Assembly: GCA_032122615.1 (NCBI GenBank)
Contig: JAQBGF010000009.1
Span: 8,539-72,538, forward strand
Source of the DNA: SHZI01 sp032122615
Lineage (GTDB): Bacteria; Pseudomonadota; Gammaproteobacteria; Steroidobacterales; GCA-2729495
DNA length: 64,000 bases
Direction of reading: 5' to 3'
The notes under the pieces were generated by a model that was given only the letters and a program-made list of their open reading frames with translations, did no database searches and was not told the DNA's origin. A program made the translations under genes and the position numbers. This document shows positions 61,712 through 64,000 of this stretch, in pieces (the stretch's first letter is position 1; every line of letters starts with the position of its first letter).

Positions 61712-61860
61712 TATTCATTTCCCATGCTATTTTCGGATTACATAAGCAAATACGCCGGATGTGTAGCTGACTGCGGCGCACACTGGCACCATCTTTAGCG
61801 GGCATCCTGCCGACAGATAGATTGTAGACTCTACAGTTTCATCCATCGGTGCTGACAAAA

Positions 61861-62598
61861 ATGACATACATACCACCTGCACTGCGCCCACCGATCGCGG
61901 CGCTGTGGATATCGGCCGTCATGCTTGCAGTGGCGCCAGCGCCGGCGGCGGAATTTGTTCATATCACCGCGGCTCGCGACGCGACACTGATCGAGGATCC
62001 GGCGGGCGCCCTGGCCAACGGCGCCGGGCCGGCGCTGTTCGCCGGGCGCACGGCGCAGGGCGACACGGGGCGCCGCCGGGCGCTGCTTCTGTTCGACGTG
62101 GCCGCTGTCCTGCCGCGCCAGGCCATCGTCACGAGCGCTCAGCTAACGCTGCGCATGACGCCGAGCAACGCCGGCCCTGCGGAGGTCGCAGTGCATCGGG
62201 TGCTCGCATCGTGGAGCGAGGGCCCGGGCGTCAGCACGGGCGGCAGCGGCGTGCCGGCCCTGCCGGGTGACAGCACCTGGCTGCACCGGCATTACGACGA
62301 CGAGTTGTGGACTTTTCCGGGCGGGCAGTTCGTCCCTGAATCCAGCGCCGCAATCACGGTGGCCGGCGAGGGCTTCTACAGCTGGCAGGGCAGCGCGCGG
62401 CTCCTCGCCGACGTGCGCGTGTGGCACAAGGCGCCGCAGCGGAATTTTGGCTGGATCCTCCTCGGCGACGAGGAGACTCCGCAGTCCGTCAAGCGCTTTG
62501 ACAGCCGCGAAAGCCGGACGCCCGAGTACCGGCCCGTTCTGACGCTGGAATACGAATTGCCGGGGCGCGGTCGCAGCGAGCCGGCATCACGGCAATGA
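61861..62598 (+). CDS. Secreted DNRLRE-domain protein
   Basis: About 245 residues. Signal peptide (ALWISAVMLAVAPAPAAE) followed by one DNRLRE-type beta-sandwich: DATLIEDPAGALANG, RRALLLFDVAAVLP, SAQLTLRM, GWILLGDEETPQSVKRFDSRE and PEYRPVLTLEYELP. Related module by module to the N-terminus of the next gene. The domain is usually a non-catalytic surface or carbohydrate-binding module. An in-frame GTG at 61849 would add four residues. Confidence 0.8.
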   Translation: MTYIPPALRPPIAALWISAVMLAVAPAPAAEFVHITAARDATLIEDPAGALANGAGPALFAGRTAQGDTGRRRALLLFDVAAVLPRQAIVTSAQLTLRMTPSNAGPAEVAVHRVLASWSEGPGVSTGGSGVPALPGDSTWLHRHYDDELWTFPGGQFVPESSAAITVAGEGFYSWQGSARLLADVRVWHKAPQRNFGWILLGDEETPQSVKRFDSRESRTPEYRPVLTLEYELPGRGRSEPASRQ

Positions 62599-62734
62599 TC
62601 GCTATCGCGAACCCGGGCACGGTTGGCCGCACGGCAGCAGCAATCGCGCCCAGCCCGGTGGCATTTACGTATTGGCGAGCCATCAACCTCCGCCTAACAT
62701 AAGAAAAGGAAGCCAATTAAAGGGAAAAGTCGCT

Positions 62735-64000
62735 ATGCGCCCAAGCAGACCGGCGAAGGTCGCGTCACAGAGTCTTGCCGCCTTTGCAATTGCGCTTCTT
62801 GCGTTCGGCGCGGCCCGGGGCGAAAGCGTGTCGCTCACGCCGGTTGCAGACAACACGGTATTCCAGGGTTCGGTCGGTGGCGGCAATCCCGACAATTTCG
62901 AGGACAACAGTTGCGGTGCCGGCACCTCGGTCTATTCGGGCCGCACCGATGCCGCGTTTTTCCGTCGCGCGCTGATGAAATTCAACATCGCCGCCAGCAT
63001 CCCGGCCGGCGCCACGATCACCAGCGCGACGCTGACGATGGTCGTGACGCGGTCCAGGGACAACCAGAATGCCACGATGACGCTGCACCGGCTGACCCGC
63101 AACTGGGGCGAGGGCAGCGCCAATTGCGCCGACGGTAAAGGCGTTAGTGCCAATGCCGGCGATGCCACGTGGCTGAGCGCCCAGCACCAGCAGGTGGCGT
63201 GGACAACGGCCGGGGGCGATTTCAGCGCGGCCAGCGCCAGCGCGTCGGTCGGCCGCCAGAACAATTCTGTCGGCACCTGGAGCAGCACCGCCCCTGGAAA
63301 CGCGGCGATGGTGACGGACATCCAGAACTGGCTCAATACCCCGGCAGCCAATAACGGCTGGGCCATCGTGGGCGACGAGGCGCGGAACAAGACGGCGCGG
63401 CAGTTCGCAAGCCGCGAGTCGGGGACCACGACCAACCGCCCCACGCTGGTGGTGAACTTCACGCCGCCCGCCGGGACCTTCGCCTGCTGTTCGGTCGAGG
63501 GCAGCTGCAGCGTGGCGACAACGGCGAGCTGCGTCGCAGGCGGTGGCACGCCGGACACCGGCCAGAACACCTGCAGCCCGAACCCCTGTCCACAGCCGAC
63601 CGGCGCCTGCTGCAACGCAGACGAGTCGTGCAGCGATGCAGTGACGATCAGCGCCTGCACCGCCGGCGGGGGCACGTACCAGGGCGTTGCCAGCACCTGC
63701 GCCGTGAGCCAGGCGGACTGCGGGCTGGCGCCGTTCGTGGACGCGTTGCCGCTGCCTGCCGTTTTAGCGCCGACGGGCACACGCCCCGACGGCGTGCCGC
63801 AGTACCAGATCACGGTTCAGCCCGCGACCCAGCAGCTGCACCGCGACCTGCCGCCGACGTCGAATCTCTGGACCTACAACGGCGCGTACCCGAGCTTCAC
63901 CATTGAGGCGCGGGTTGGCGAGCCGGTCGAGGTGAAGTACATCAACGCGCTCCCGCCGGGCGGGCACGTGTTGACCGTGGACCGCTGCGCACACGGGCCC
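62735..64000 (+). CDS. DNRLRE / Cys-rich / multicopper oxidase fusion (3' end beyond window)
   Basis: 422 codons to the window edge, frame open. Signal peptide 1-29 (AAFAIALLAFGAARGES). DNRLRE domain about 32-240 (RRALMKFNIAASIP, GWAIVGDEARNKTARQFASRE, NRPTLVVNFTPP). Two Cys-rich modules about 247-335, each CC-x4-5-C...C-x-AGGGT. From about residue 345 a cupredoxin domain begins as in bilirubin oxidase/CotA-type multicopper oxidases: PQYQITVQPATQQLHRDLPP, LWTYNGAYPSFTIEARVGEP, VEVKYINALPPG. Copper ligand motifs lie mostly beyond the edge. Weak AAAGGG eight bases or so before ATG 62735. It follows its smaller paralogue by 136 bases. Confidence 0.8.
   Translation, partial: MRPSRPAKVASQSLAAFAIALLAFGAARGESVSLTPVADNTVFQGSVGGGNPDNFEDNSCGAGTSVYSGRTDAAFFRRALMKFNIAASIPAGATITSATLTMVVTRSRDNQNATMTLHRLTRNWGEGSANCADGKGVSANAGDATWLSAQHQQVAWTTAGGDFSAASASASVGRQNNSVGTWSSTAPGNAAMVTDIQNWLNTPAANNGWAIVGDEARNKTARQFASRESGTTTNRPTLVVNFTPPAGTFACCSVEGSCSVATTASCVAGGGTPDTGQNTCSPNPCPQPTGACCNADESCSDAVTISACTAGGGTYQGVASTCAVSQADCGLAPFVDALPLPAVLAPTGTRPDGVPQYQITVQPATQQLHRDLPPTSNLWTYNGAYPSFTIEARVGEPVEVKYINALPPGGHVLTVDRCAHGP

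Noticed and set aside
61823..61835. Small palindrome TGTAG-ACT-CTACA upstream of the DNRLRE gene
   Set aside because: Only five-base arms and no second copy; too weak to call an operator.

Overview
This is a GC-rich, gene-dense chromosomal window from a gammaproteobacterium, most likely in the Xanthomonadales/Nevskiales/Chromatiales part of the class. Evidence for this is the fimV-truA-accD-folC-dedD-cvpA-purF gene order, the EpmA/EpmB/EF-P lysylation set, FimV/FimX-like pilus regulators, and a Pro-Arg-His-Lys-Leu tRNA cluster ahead of tig-clpP. Genus cannot be fixed from the sequence alone. There is no rRNA, insertion sequence, prophage or CRISPR array.

Layout. 1-2490 (minus): the 5' part of clpP, trigger factor and five tRNAs. 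2615-4842 (plus): folD, a periplasmic cyclophilin and lpxH. 4877-18079 (minus): a long housekeeping block, prmB-aroC-asd, then fimV-truA-accD-folC-SPOR protein-cvpA-purF, ending in a pseudo-receiver/Ser-Thr kinase that seems to start at CTG. 18152-21698: psd with epmA and epmB and a reversed efp, so EF-P and both of its lysine-modifying enzymes sit together. 21789-26003 (plus): a degenerate receiver-PAS-GGDEF-EAL protein resembling FimX and a second FimV-like protein. 26000-30213 (minus): parE-parC. 30356-32813 (minus): rubrerythrin, Fe-S oxidoreductase and DUF3501 operon with a clear promoter and a perfect palindrome overlapping it. 32969: xseB alone. 33287-41734 (minus): glyA-nrdR-ribD-ribE-ribB-ribH-nusB-thiL-pgpA, ending in a second Ser-Thr kinase with a cyclic-nucleotide-binding domain. 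A pair of inverted REP-like palindromes is read through as protein near the start of ribB.

41817-55214: a histone-deacetylase-family enzyme, ettA, a zinc-ribbon protein, and a Crp/Fnr-type regulator divergent from a small exported protein with three matching palindromes between them. Then purL with DUF1820, an orphan TagH-like FHA protein and a Fur-box-controlled feoAB operon with a Cys-containing membrane peptide.

55245-64000 is the most accessory part: an Lrp/AsnC regulator with its own palindrome, DUF6356 and YeiH membrane proteins, a red-chlorophyll-catabolite-reductase-like protein, an exported protein with a sorting-type C-terminus, a PPOX-fold protein, an alpha/beta hydrolase and a zinc alcohol dehydrogenase. 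It ends with two DNRLRE-type secreted proteins, the second fused to Cys-rich modules and the beginning of a multicopper oxidase cut by the window edge.

The best candidates for something new are the three-operator Crp/Fnr unit, the protein-coding REP pair in ribB, the CTG-started pseudo-receiver kinase, the bilin-reductase-like gene and the DNRLRE/multicopper-oxidase fusion.
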